Positions 42,607 through 52,757 of a stretch of 64,000 bases of DNA are shown here, in pieces; positions within the stretch are counted from its first letter, which is position 1; every line of letters begins with the position of its first letter. The DNA is from Porphyra umbilicalis (Eukaryota; Rhodophyta; Bangiophyceae; Bangiales; Bangiaceae): NCBI GenBank assembly GCA_002049455.2, contig KV918764.1, positions 620,001-684,000 of the forward strand. The letters run 5' to 3'. Made by a program: the position numbers and the translations under genes. Below the pieces are notes generated by a model. The model did no database searches, had not been told where the DNA came from, and worked only from the letters and a program-made list of their open reading frames with translations.

Positions 42607-43094
42607 CGGCAGCGGGCTCCCCTTCCCCCCGCCACCGCCGCTGCCGGCGGCGGGGCGGGCCGACCAGCGCCCGCGCCGCCGCCCGCGTCGCGGGCGCCGT
42701 GACGAGCGCGCGGCCACGAGCGCGGCGACCGCCGCCGAGCGGTCGCGGGCGCGGCAGACGGCGGGGCCGGCGCGCGCCGCCACCCCGTCGGCGGCGGGGG
42801 GGGTCCCGCCGCCGCCGCCGCCCCCGCCGACGGCGGCGCACCCCGCCGTGGCGTCCAAAGGGCGCAAGAGCGGCGGCGACGCCAGACGCGGCGCCGCGTC
42901 GGGGGCGACGGGGCGCGCCCGCACCGCCGCCGCCTCTGCGGCAGCGGCGCGGGCGGGCGCCGACGCGGGCGGCGCCGCGCACACCGCGTCGACGGCAGCG
43001 TCGTCGTCGCTGCGGCCGCCGCCGCCGCCACCGCCGCCAACGTCGTTGGCAAAGGAGACGGAGCGGCGGCGGGCGGGGTCCCGCCGCCCGCCGC

Positions 43095-43125
<31 letters not shown>

Positions 43126-44400
43126 GGCGGCGCCGCTGGCGGCGGTGGCCCCCTGCGGGCGCGACGCGGCGCGGGGAAACGTCGACGGCGGCCACAAGGC
43201 CCCCCCCCCCCCCAGCAAAGACGTCCCCCCCATCTGCATCCTCAGCCCGCCCGTTCTCGCGGTGCTCCCACAGGCACGCGGCGCGGGGCGGGTGTGCCCC
43301 CCCCCCCCCCCCCTCCGCCGCCACGTGCAGGGTGGCGGCGAGCGCCGGCGCGGCGCCCGCGGCGAGCCGGCGCAGCGCCGCCACGCCGGGCTGCCGGCGG
43401 AGGGCGGCGCGCAGCGGGCACGGCGGCAGCGGCGGGCCGCCCCCGCCCGCACCACCCGCCCCCGCACCCGCACCCGCCGCGCCGTCGACGGCGGTGCGGG
43501 ACAACCGCAGCGCCGCACGCACGGCACGGACAAGAGGGCGCCCCGCCGCCGCCGCCGCCGCCGCCGCCGCACCCGCCGCCGCGGCGCACCCCCCCCCCCC
43601 CCCCCCCCCCGTGGCCGTCGGCCGCGGCGCTCGTCAAGACGGTCGCAACAACGGCGGCGGCGGCCGCCGGCGCTGCCGCCGCCGGCGCTCCCGCCGCCGC
43701 GCTCGCCACCGCCTCCCCGCGCCGCCGCCGCCGCCGCGCAGCGGCCGCCAACGGTTCTGTCGGCGGGCCCCAGAGGCGGGGCGCGGGCCAGGCCCCCCCC
43801 CCCCCCCCCCGCCCCCCCCGTCGCCACCCTAGGCGGCGGCCGACGCCGGCAGCGCCGCGTCGGCGAGCACCGCCGCCAGGCGGGTGGCTTCCGCGGCGGC
43901 TTGCACCGCCGACACGCCGGCGGCCACCGGGGCGGGCACCCCCCCCCCGGGCGGCGCCCGCCCGACGCCGTCCACCGTCGACCGCCGCCGACACGAGGTC
44001 GGCGAGACCGCGCACGGGCGGCAGCGCCGCGGGCCCGGCCGCGGCGACCGCGGCGGCGGCGACGCCCGCGGCGGCCGCGCGGCCGCCGACCGGCGGCGCG
44101 CCCGCCGAGCGCAGCCCGTCGGGGGCGGCGGCGGCTGTCGGCGCCGCCGCCGCGAGCGCGCCGGTGGCCACGGGGAGCACCGCCGCCGCGGAGGCGGCCG
44201 CCGCGGCGCCGGTGGGGGCCCCGCCGCCCCGTCGGCCGTCGGCGGGGGGCGGGAGAGGGGGGTGGCGGCCCGCCGCAGCGCGGCGGCGCGCAGCTCCCAC
44301 GGCGCCGACCAGTCGGCCAGGTCGGCGGCGAGGCCAGACGCCTCAGCCGCGGCCGAGGGGGCGGTCGTCACGGCGGGAAGCGCGTGGGTCTCCCCGCTCG
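40431..44400 (-). CDS. large Ala-rich alpha-helical protein, many frame breaks; approximate extent
   Basis: The minus strand carries a series of protein-like segments in alternating frames separated by C/G runs (C runs at about 41387-41412, 43593-43610, 43795-43810). The first is LADWSAPWELRAAALRRAAT with upstream ETHALPAVTTAPSAAAEASG; later GLADLVSAAVDGG, GVSAVQAAAEATRLAAVLAD, RAALRLSRTAVDGAAG, GVAALRRLAAGAAPALAATL, then a basic block (RRDPARRRSVSFANDV) and GVCDRRLAARLGPSPADAGV. The amphipathic helical pattern with paired helices is compatible with HEAT/TOG repeats (CLASP-like order: TOG-like, basic linker, TOG-like), but I cannot align the repeats reliably. No ATG exists between the first segment and the direct repeat starting at 44491, so the 5' end may be cut by that repeat or lie beyond an intron. 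Coordinates and function are uncertain. Confidence 0.35.
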
Positions 44401-44490
44401 CGTCGGGGTCGACGCCGGGGGGGGGGGGGGAGGATGGGGGAGGGGTGGCGGGAGGGTGCGTCCTTTCCCTCGGCGGTTTTTCTGCGTGGG

Positions 44491-45516
44491 GGCCGGCCGC
44501 CCGTGTCGGGCCTGGCAGGTGCTACAGCTGTGGATGCCAGTGGTGCGGCGCGGCGTCCGCTGGGGCGCCCACGTACCCCGATGGCGCCCCTTCAGCTAGC
44601 CCACTCCGCCGTCACGGCGTGGGCACTGATGCCGGCAAAGTCACGGCCGTTGCTGACCGCTCTTTCAGTGGCCGCCGTCGGTCAGGAGTGGGGGAGCCCC
44701 CTGCTCGGCGCCAGTCGGCGGCGGTACGCAAAGGGGATTGCCGACGGTGCTATTGCGTCTTTTTTTGTTTTCAGTGCACTCCCTCCCACGATGGTTTCCC
44801 ACACAGGCGGGAATGGGGGTGGTGTGGAGTCGGCGCACGTACCATGCGGGCGCGGCGCAGGGAAAGCTCCGCACCCTCGCTGGTTTTCCTGAGACACATC
44901 TGCGTCAGATAAATGGTGTAGCGGACACCTGTATCGACTGAGGGAGGGGAAGCGGAAGGGGGGCTGACGTGGTCCGCGTCGGACGGCGAGCGGCCACGGT
45001 TAACTCGGTCGGGCAGGCCGGCGGACAGCTGCTCGCACGGGGCGCGGCGCCCAAGACGTCGGTTGGCAGCGGGTCAAGCGCCGTGCAGCCAGACGAACTG
45101 GCCGATACCTTCTTTGCACACGCGTGCAAAAAGAGGAGCTTGGTGGAGGGGGCACCAAGGCGCCTGAACACACGGCGGCGATGTGGTGGACCGAGCGTCA
45201 CGAGCAGTGACTCAGCCGACTGCGGCCGCATCGCGAGCCCCGCTGGTGCTGTGCGTCGTACAGCAACGAACAAGACGTACCCGAACGACATGGAGTTCAC
45301 TTGCGAAGCTTCTGTACGAACCGAAAGGCTGGGCATGAAAAGCGCCGATCGTGGTGTTTTAGACATGGATGAAAATACATGTCCACTTTTTATGATAGTA
45401 CTGAAGTCGATTCGTCGACCGATTGATGGAAGAAACATCGATTGTCAAACTAACAAGTGATTGATTTTCCGTCTCCGAACTTGACGGTGAGCTGTCCAAG
45501 AGGTAGTTCACATTCA
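44491..45516 (+). repeat. 1,026-bp direct repeat, copy A
   Basis: Identical to 47302-48327 except for a handful of substitutions and no indels (constant offset 2,811). Begins GGCCGGCCGCCCGTGTCGGG and ends ATTCA. It carries one frame of 163 codons (44969-45460) in both copies, with no recognised domain. The right border abuts the GCN5-like fragment exactly. Confidence 0.97.
44969..45460 (+). CDS. hypothetical frame inside the direct repeat (copy A)
   Basis: 163 codons in the same frame in both copies (second copy at 47780-48271), opening with a GTG-type start. Ser/Arg-rich with segments DELADTFFAHACKKRSLVEG and TYPNDMEFTCEASVRTERLG. Conservation between copies is uninformative because the whole repeat is nearly identical. 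No family recognised; it may not be a gene. Confidence 0.2.
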   Translation: MVRVGRRAATVNSVGQAGGQLLARGAAPKTSVGSGSSAVQPDELADTFFAHACKKRSLVEGAPRRLNTRRRCGGPSVTSSDSADCGRIASPAGAVRRTATNKTYPNDMEFTCEASVRTERLGMKSADRGVLDMDENTCPLFMIVLKSIRRPIDGRNIDCQTNK

Positions 45517-45751
45517 TTGCTGGGGCTGAAGAACGTGTTCATCAAGCAGCTGCTGAACATGCCCCGCGCGTACGCGTCTCACCTAGTTTTTGACCGCAAG
45601 CACGAGTCCCTGGCGCTAATGAAGCCGGGTGCCACCCCTGTCGGCAGCGGCTCCGCGGCTGCGGGCGGCCAGACCGTGATTGCCGCGGCGGCGGCGGCGG
45701 CTGCGGCGACGGCGGCGCGACCGCCGCCGTGCGCGGAGGCGTCCGACGCGG

Positions 45752-45786
<35 letters not shown>

Positions 45787-46026
45787 CCGTGCGCGGCGGG
45801 GGGGGGGGGCGGCCCTGGGGGGCGCCGCGCGGGGGGGGGGGGGGGGGGGGGCGCCCGCCGTGGACGCCGACGCTGGCGCGGGCGGCGGGCGCGGCGGCGC
45901 GCCGGGGCGGGGGGCTCTGGGCGCGCCTGGCGGGGGTGGCGGCTCGGCGCGGGCGCGGCAGCGAGCGCAACCGCACCGAGGGCGACGGATTTCCATGTTG
46001 TTTTTTGTAGGGTGCCGTTTGATTGA
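45517..46026 (+). pseudogene. GCN5/PCAF-type histone acetyltransferase fragment
   Basis: From the first base after repeat A the frame reads LLGLKNVFIKQLLNMPRAYA, then SHLVFDRKHESLALMKPGAT and PVGSG. This aligns closely with the start of the GCN5/PCAF catalytic domain (family pattern L-I-G-L-x-N-V-F-x-x-Q-L-x-x-M-P-x-x-Y-I-x-x-L-V-F-D and then V-I-G-G). The remainder of the frame is an Ala/Arg/Gly insert encoded by CGG and GCG repeats and ends TDFHVVFC near 46010, where the family has a strand with the catalytic Glu; that last resemblance is weak and the Glu is absent. Acetyl-CoA-binding motif A is missing. It is therefore a truncated relic or a captured exon, not a functional enzyme. No ATG lies in the family context; an upstream ATG at 45457 lies inside the repeat. 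Confidence 0.7.
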
Positions 46027-46582
46027 CGTTTTCTGTTGCGAAAAGGACACTGTTTTTTTCCTTTGCCGCCGCGGCGCGCCGCACGGCCGCGGGGGTGCGG
46101 TCGCCCGCGCTGCGGGCGCTTGCGGCGCGACTCGCAGCGAGCGCGGTGCGCGTACGCCCACTGTCTCATTTTTCTGATCGGTGCTTCCAGCGGCCGATGC
46201 GGTGCGCAGCCGCCGCAGCCGTCGCGGGTGCGCGCGCGCCGGCGCCTTCCTGGATTGGAAACCGCCGTGCCGCCCCCGGCCATTGGTTTGGTGGGCGCAG
46301 CAAGTGGCACTACCGGTTACCGCTGCCGCGGGGCGGTGTCTTGCCCCTGCCGCCACTGCGGTCTGGGGGTCGACCCCGCCCCCTACATACGTCACCGTCA
46401 CGTTGCACATACCCCTTCCACAACGCCGAGCACACCCCGCCAGCGACGCCCACCTCACCCAGCAGCGGCCCGCCCGCCGCACACAGGTGACCCGCACCGG
46501 AACGGCCACCAAACTCGGGCACTTCCTCCCAGGCAGCCGCCGACGAGCCCTCCCCCCCCCCCGCCGTGGGGTTGGGAGTTCA
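46027..46582. other. spacer between the GCN5 fragment and the PAN-like gene
   Basis: GC-rich, with no convincing frame on either strand. It probably holds the 3' UTR of the minus-strand gene. Confidence 0.3.
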
Positions 46583-46915
46583 TCAGCGTCGCTTGCCGCA
46601 CACCGCGCCCTTGTAGTAGGTGGCATCACTGAAACGGATCCCATCCTTCTTCAGGAAGCAGGTGCCTTTGTTCCACGTAAAGTGGGTGCAGCCCATCGCG
46701 TCGACGCACAAGCCGCCACAGGATGGGAGAAGCGACGAGACTTGTACCAAGTCCTTGCCGAAAAAGTCGCAGTCGTGGGCGTAGTAGACGAGGCCGCCCG
46801 TGCCGATTTTCCACTGCCACGCCGACGTGGGCGACGCCATGACAGCCACTACTGCGACGGCAACGGCCACCATCAGGCGGAGGACGCAGACAAAGGAGCG
46901 GGCGGACGGTGCCAT
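46583..46915 (-). CDS. small secreted PAN/apple-like Cys-rich protein
   Basis: The ATG at 46915 (MAPSARSFVCVLRLMVAVAV) gives a 110-residue protein with a clear signal peptide: hydrophobic core to about residue 30 and a likely cleavage after SPTSA. The mature part reads WQWKIGTGGLVYYAHDCDFF, then CGGLCVDAMGCTHFTWNKGT, CFLKKDGIRFSD and a last Cys near the end (VCGKRR). The pattern D-C-D-F-x-G-x-D, C-x3-C-x4-G-C-T-x-F-x-W and T-C-x-L-K matches PAN/apple-like domains of small secreted proteins, which bind proteins or carbohydrates extracellularly. Even cysteine number fits disulfides. A TATA box lies upstream. The in-frame extension to 47068 is Pro/His-rich and not expected to be translated. It sits between the two 1-kb direct repeats. 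Confidence 0.8.
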   Translation of the reverse strand: MAPSARSFVCVLRLMVAVAVAVVAVMASPTSAWQWKIGTGGLVYYAHDCDFFGKDLVQVSSLLPSCGGLCVDAMGCTHFTWNKGTCFLKKDGIRFSDATYYKGAVCGKRR

Positions 46916-47084
46916 GGCGGCGGAGAGAGCGGGCGGAGGGAGAGACGCGCAGCGACAGAGGGAGACGACGCGCTCGCACTTGGCGGTGGGCGACGGGGGA
47001 TGGGTGGGCAGTAGCAGTGCCAGTGGGATGGGTGGTGGTGGTGGATGGCGACTGTGTTGACGCCCCACATGGCCACCCGCGCCG

Positions 47085-47094
47085 CCTTTTTATA
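47085..47094 (-). promoter_or_regulatory. TATA box of the PAN-like gene
   Basis: Minus-strand TATAAAAAGG, 170-180 bases before the ATG at 46915. A strong match in a GC-rich setting. Confidence 0.65.
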
Positions 47095-47301
47095 CTCATG
47101 GGGCGGCGCCCGTGGGTGGACCTCGGCTGTCGCCTCACGGCGTGGGTGGTGCCACCGCGCACGCCCCCAGCAGCGCCGGCATCGCGCAAACAGGGGGGGC
47201 GTGGGGACGCCCGTGGGGAGCATTGCATCGACAGACCTCTGGTGTTTGGCAACAGCGCTGACCGACCGGCGGCCGTTCGCGGTCGCCGACCCCCTCGCCA
47301 C

Positions 47302-48327
47302 GGCCGGCCGCCCGTGTCGGGCCTGGCAGGTGCTACAGCTGTGGATGCCAGTGGTGCGGCGCGGCGTCCGCTGGGGCGCCCACGTACCCCGATGGCGCCC
47401 CTTCAGCTAGCCCACTCCGCCGTCACGGCGTGGGCACTGATGCCGGCAAAGTCACGGCCGGTGCTGACCGCTCTTTCAGTGGCCGCCGTCTGTCAGGAGT
47501 GGGGGAGCCCCCTGCTCGGCGCCAGTCGGCGGCGGTACGCAAAGGGGATTGCCGACGGTGCTATTGCGTCTTTTTTTGTTTTCAGTGCACTCCCTCCCAC
47601 GATGGTTTCCCACACAGGCGGGAATGGGGGTGGTGTGGAGTCGGCGCACGTACCATGCGGGCGCGGCGCAGGGAAAGCTCCGCACCCTCGCTGGTTTTCC
47701 TGAGACACATCTGCGTCAGATAAATGGTGTAGCGGACACCTGTATCGACTGAGGGAGGGGAAGCGGAAGGGGGGCTGACGTGGTCCGCGTCGGACGGCGA
47801 GCGGCCACGGTTAACTCGGTCGGGCAGGCCGGCGGACAGCTGCTCGCACGGGGCGCGGCGCCCAAGACGTCGGTTGGCAGCGGGTCAAGCGCCGTGCAGC
47901 CAGACGAACTGGCCGATACCTTCTTTGCACACGCGTGCAAAAAGAGGAGCTTGGTGGAGGGGGCACCAAGGCGCCTGAACACACGGCGGCGATGTGGTGG
48001 ACCGAGCGTCACGAGCAGTGACTCAGCCGACTGCGGCCGCATCGCGAGCCCCGCTGGTGCTGTGCGTCGTACAGCAACGAACAAGACGTACCCGAACGAC
48101 ATGGAGTTCACTTGCGAAGCTTCTGTACGAACCGAAAGGCTGGGCATGAAAAGCGCCGATCGTGGTGCTTTAGACATGGATGAAAATACATGTCCACTTT
48201 TTATGATAGTACTGAAGTCGATTCGTCGACCGATTGATGGAATAAACATCGATTGTCAAACTAACAAGTGATTGATTTTCCGTCTCCGAACTTGACGGTG
48301 AGCTGTCCAAGAAGTAGTTAATATTCA
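47302..48327 (+). repeat. 1,026-bp direct repeat, copy B
   Basis: Second copy of 44491-45516. Differences include single bases near 47461, 47491 and 48168 and at the right end. The right flank (AGCCCCGTGAGTG) is unrelated to that of copy A. Together with copy A it brackets 1,785 bases. Confidence 0.97.
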
Positions 48328-50768
48328 AGCCCCGTGAGTGAGTCACAAGTTTCGTGGCAAGCTCTACTTGTCGGAGAGGGCGTTGCTGGCCGTGGCGCGC
48401 CAACGTGCTGGCTGCTTGGTGTGGTGGCCGTGTCTTTTGCGGTCGACGTCCGCGACGCAGCATGCTGCCATGGCGCGAGGCGTGAGCGGCAAACGCAAGG
48501 AGCCCAAGCCGGACAGCCGTCCCTTTGTTGGTGGTAGCGGTGGTGCTTCTGCATCTGGCGCGGACGGCGCTCTTCCCCCCCCTCCTCCCTCCGGCGGTAG
48601 CCACAACGGAACGGCCTTCGCTGCACCATGAAGACGGGACAATAACAGGTTGTGACACTGTTCTTCTGCTCGGCCGCTGTTTTTCATACCTTCCTACTCG
48701 TGGACAACATGTAATGCATGGAGTTCTACTTGACTGCAGTGCATATTGGCATGGCTCGGCGGCATGAAACATGGTGTTCTCACTCCATCTTTTTGTCGAC
48801 CAGACGGCTGCGCTCACGCCGACTACGTTCCATGGCGAATCCGTCAAGCGACTGTCCAGCCTCGCTTGACACGCAGGGCCACGCGTGATGCAGAGCTACA
48901 AGGGGGCTCGCGCACGGGGTCCAACGAAACTGTTGACTATCCCTTTCGCCAACTTGCCACCCCTTGCGCGAGAGACCCACGTTCCGATTCTGTTCTGACG
49001 CGAGGGCACACACTGTGCCAAGACCTGGGTTTTGACTGTGCACAAGGAAGCACGAGCGAGGGAGCCAGGGCATCTGCCAACGCTTGCGCGGGGTGAGCAA
49101 GTCCTCGTGCACAGGCACTCGAGCAAGTGCCAGAATCTAATGGCACGCTGTGTGGTGGATGCGGCGCGTCAAGCGCGCGGCGACCTCGCCCGAGAAGCGA
49201 GTGGCAGTCGCCCAAAACAGGACAAAGAGTGCGTGGCGCAACATGAGAGGCTGACCGGAATCGCCTCCTGGGCGCACATCCACTCTGCCGTTCGAGTGGA
49301 TCTGCGTTGAGCCTGCCTGGCCTGGCGCGGACTTCCGCCCTCGGATGACGTACACTACTGTACCTGACTGGCAGGCAAGACCCCCCTGGCTGTGGCCACC
49401 AGGCGACGAGGAAGATTCATTCGGCTGGCCAACTCATTCGTACAACCAATGAGATCCGCCAGAGCTACTTGAGCCTGCCCGTGGATCGTCTCTGTGCGAC
49501 CACGGACATCCAATCCGGGTTCCCAATTGCATGAGGCTTGTGCGGCGGTCGCGGCGCGGTGATCGCGATCGCAAGTGGCCCGACCTGTGAAAATGACTCA
49601 AGACATATTTATAATGAAAACTGTTTTCAGATAATAGAACATTTTACTGTAATATACTCTATTTCGATTAAAGTCCCACTTACACAAGCAGAGGCCATAT
49701 CTCACGGAAGTCCAACGTTCACAGTGTCAACTCCACCCACCTCGCACAGCTGCCGGGATTGTCCCTTGCCCAACATCCACGGACAGGCTCGCCTCATGAC
49801 GCTGAAGCACTTTAAAGCTATCCTTGATGCGCTTCCGGTACTCCAGGGGACTACCAGATGTGCAAAAGACACTCTGACCTCATTTCGGGTCGATGGTACT
49901 GGTATCAACGAGGACAGGGACGAGTTCGCGTCAGGCGCTCTCAAAACCTGAAGAAGACCACCCATGTCACACGACTGGCACATGCGCATCTAGGTAGCGC
50001 CCATTGTGACGCCTGTGTCATGCAAGTTCATGAGAAGAGGAGAGCAAGTGCCTCCTTGACTGTCAGGCCGCATGAACGCCCCGCACTTTGACATGTACTG
50101 TACACGACAACGAGTCAGTCCTTGGTGACGGATCGTTCTTGATCAAGGCATTTAGCGAATATTCTTTCACTTGCTGAGAGTAAATGTCTTGTGATGTCAA
50201 TGGGGAGCACCGATTCTCATTCACAACAATACAGTTCAACACTGGTTTGCCTCTTCCCAAGCAGTATTGTGGTTGACGTCTACCCTGTGTTTTAACCGAC
50301 CGGATGCACGTCGCAACCTCCCACGTTGGGCGTGGCCTTGAGGGCTCTCGACACGCAATGAGAGGGTGCCTGGTGCCGAGACCTTTCCGTCCTTCGCTCG
50401 CAGCCACCTGCATTTGACGCCCGGGCCAACGGCGATTGCCGTCGACGGACAGCCGGCGTGACAGCGGCAGCGTTCTCTGTGAGGTCTTCGCTCGACGTGC
50501 GACCCGGGTGGGGTTTCTCTGTTGTCCACTGTAGCTCTTCGTCGGGCGGCGTTCGTCGTCGTCGTCGTCCTTCCGCTTGTATCGCACCGCCATCATGCCG
50601 GGCGGGGACCCTGGGAAGGTAAGCGTTCCAACAGTCTTCGGGTGTGTTGAAAAGAATTACGCGCTGCTCAGGTAGCCCCCTGCATGCCCACTTTGTGCGT
50701 GGCGACCCAAAACGTCTGTCATCGCCTCATATTGGCACGGACGCATGGCAGACCATCGTTCCGCGCGG
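48328..50768. other. no supported gene
   Basis: A frame ending at 48631 contains MARGVSGKRKEPKPDSRPF and Pro/Gly-rich sequence. Another on the minus strand starts near 50596 with MMAVRYKRKDDDDDERRP. Neither has supporting homology. The rest is lower-GC DNA with short frames. Confidence 0.25.
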
Positions 50769-50913
50769 AAGTTCTGCAGTGTGGAAGGGGGTCGAATATG
50801 GCCTAGTACATGCCATTTCAGCCTGTACGGGACGCGTTCGGAGGCAATTTGAAAATTGTGGGTACCGGCGCCAGTACAGCAAATCAGCTTATGCCCCACT
50901 TTTCAAACGATCA
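50769..50913 (+). repeat. short dispersed repeat, copy 2 of 2
   Basis: Same orientation as 35692-35839, differing at only a few positions. The boundaries fall at GGAAGTT on the left and CCCACTTT on the right. Confidence 0.85.
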
Positions 50914-51782
50914 CCCCCGATATGCGAACGGTCGACTCGCGTTCAACGCGATTCATCTTTGAATGTAATGTACTTACTCGGTTGCGATATCTGCTGGATA
51001 TTCAATCTAGCGCCAAACGAGGACGCATTCGACGGCCTTTCTGCTTCCACCGACGCTTGTTCGGCCACGTCGCACCATATATGCCACGTCTCTGCAACGT
51101 GTCGTAAATATGGCGTCGAACGCACGTTGGTGGCTCCGCCCTTAGGGCAATCCCAACAACGTCGGCCCCATCTCATATTCATTACACGTTGTGCCACGAA
51201 GCAGAAACGTGTCTCTTTATTAAGGAAATGGGGCCACTGGGCTTTTCTGTCAACGCGATCGACCCCATTCTGGTCTTCAATGGTCATGATGGAATCCTGG
51301 AAGTACGAATCAACTCCGAAGCGCAGAAATGGGGCGGGCGCTGGACCTGCCCCATTCGTGAAGCGAAATGGGGCTGGTCCGGTGCCGGCCCCAATGTGTT
51401 CTGCGTTCTCATTGGTACATTCAAACCAAATGTATATCGACATATATCGGTTTAGGGCGCAACGTGTGTTGGAAGGATCTTGTTCAGTTTTGAAAAATAA
51501 TGGCGCGGATGTCCACTTTATTACGATGAGGACCACCCTCGGCATTCGAGAGCGGTCCAACAGTTTTAGTCGATTGCAGCTGGGTGACGGAGCAGTCGGT
51601 CGGTGTCGCGTGATCGGATTCTATCGCGGGGTGCAGCGCGTGCCGCGTCGGATGGGATCGGACATGTCCCTCAGAAAAGCGTCAGTGAGGCTCTCGCTCG
51701 CCTCGTGACCCCCGATCTGGCCTCTGGAGTGCCTGTTGGTGGCGGGACGATGGATGGTTCAGGCAGTGCCATCACCTCCCTG
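50914..51782. other. no supported gene; contains half of a short inverted dispersed repeat
   Basis: The stretch near 51134-51171 (CGCCCTTAGGGCAATCCCAA) is the inverse of 60474-60512. Otherwise only short frames. Confidence 0.3.
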
Positions 51783-52070
51783 TGGTCGCTTGGGTACGGC
51801 AGGGCGGCCAACACTGTTGCAGAGCCTCAGAGGGTGGGGGGGGAGGGGGGCTGAGCGAGATCGTGTGGGCGGCCTGGCCCCACACGCACATAGATATTTG
51901 CAGGTGGCGGGCCGCCCGACACTGTTTCAGAGCCTCTGGAGGGGGGGGGGGAGGGTCGGACTGGATCGAGCGTTGCTCCCGGCCCGACACGCACACAGCG
52001 ATTTGCAGGCTATAGGCGGTCCGCCACCCCACACAGAACGGTTTCAGAGGAGGGGGGGGTGGGTGGGCGG
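51783..52070 (+). repeat. tandem array, about 110 bp x 2.5
   Basis: CACTGTT-x-CAGAGCCTC and TTTGCAGG-type blocks recur at 108- and then 117-base spacing (51812, 51920, about 52037). Position upstream of the Harbinger transposase suggests subterminal repeats, but that is inference. Confidence 0.7.
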
Positions 52071-52757
52071 CGGCCTCGGTCGTCTCCCGGCGCCTGCCCG
52101 CCGCATTTGGGGGGGCTGGTGGGCCGCCACCGCCCACCGTGCCCCCGCACAGGGGGTGCGGGGGTCGATCCAGGACCAGGCGGTACCTGGTTGGCTCTCT
52201 CCCAGTGTTTGCGGGGTAGGTGGTGGTCCACCACTGCGCACAGTGCCTATTGAGAGGGGGGAGGACTCGGTCCGTCGCTGTGCCCTGCGCCAGGCGTCGC
52301 CCGACCGTTCACTGCCCGACCCATCGACGTCGCGCCCATCACTGTGACGCGCGCCGCCATCACCCCCATCGTCCCCCGCCATCACACCGATCCTTACCCC
52401 CGCTCTATTTTATCGCCCTGTTCCTCCTCCACGACGTACCCGCTGCGGCGGCACCTGCCCTGTCCTCGGTTTGAGGCGCACGATCCGCGCACGCACCCCA
52501 ACTTGTGCGCTACCCCTCTATTTTTTTCATCCTCATCCTCCTGTTCCGAGCTCCACTACGACCTGCGCGCATTGGTTCGTCCCCCCCCCCCCGCGCTACC
52601 GACCCGTGATTTAGTGGCATTGGCGCCCACGACACGTTTGGCCGTGTCCGGCGCCACCGACCGCGGCGGCTGCCGCCAATCGCTACCGCGGGCGTTTCCA
52701 CTCGTCCCCCACCTCCTGCGCTGACCACCCGCCCTAGGGACCCTCTGCTAAGCACTC
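52071..52757. promoter_or_regulatory. upstream region of the Harbinger-like transposase
   Basis: GC-rich leader with C runs and short T-rich stretches (CTATTTTTTTC at about 52519). No gene-like frame; presumed promoter and left end of the element. Confidence 0.3.

Noticed and set aside
40366-43832. Overlapping frames of over 1,000 codons on both strands
   Set aside because: GC content is so high that stops are rare in every frame; only short stretches on the minus strand look protein-like, so none of the frames was taken whole.
44491-48327. Calling the pair of 1,026-bp repeats LTRs of a retrotransposon
   Set aside because: No target-site duplication, primer-binding site, polypurine tract or retroelement gene was found between them; reported as direct repeats only.
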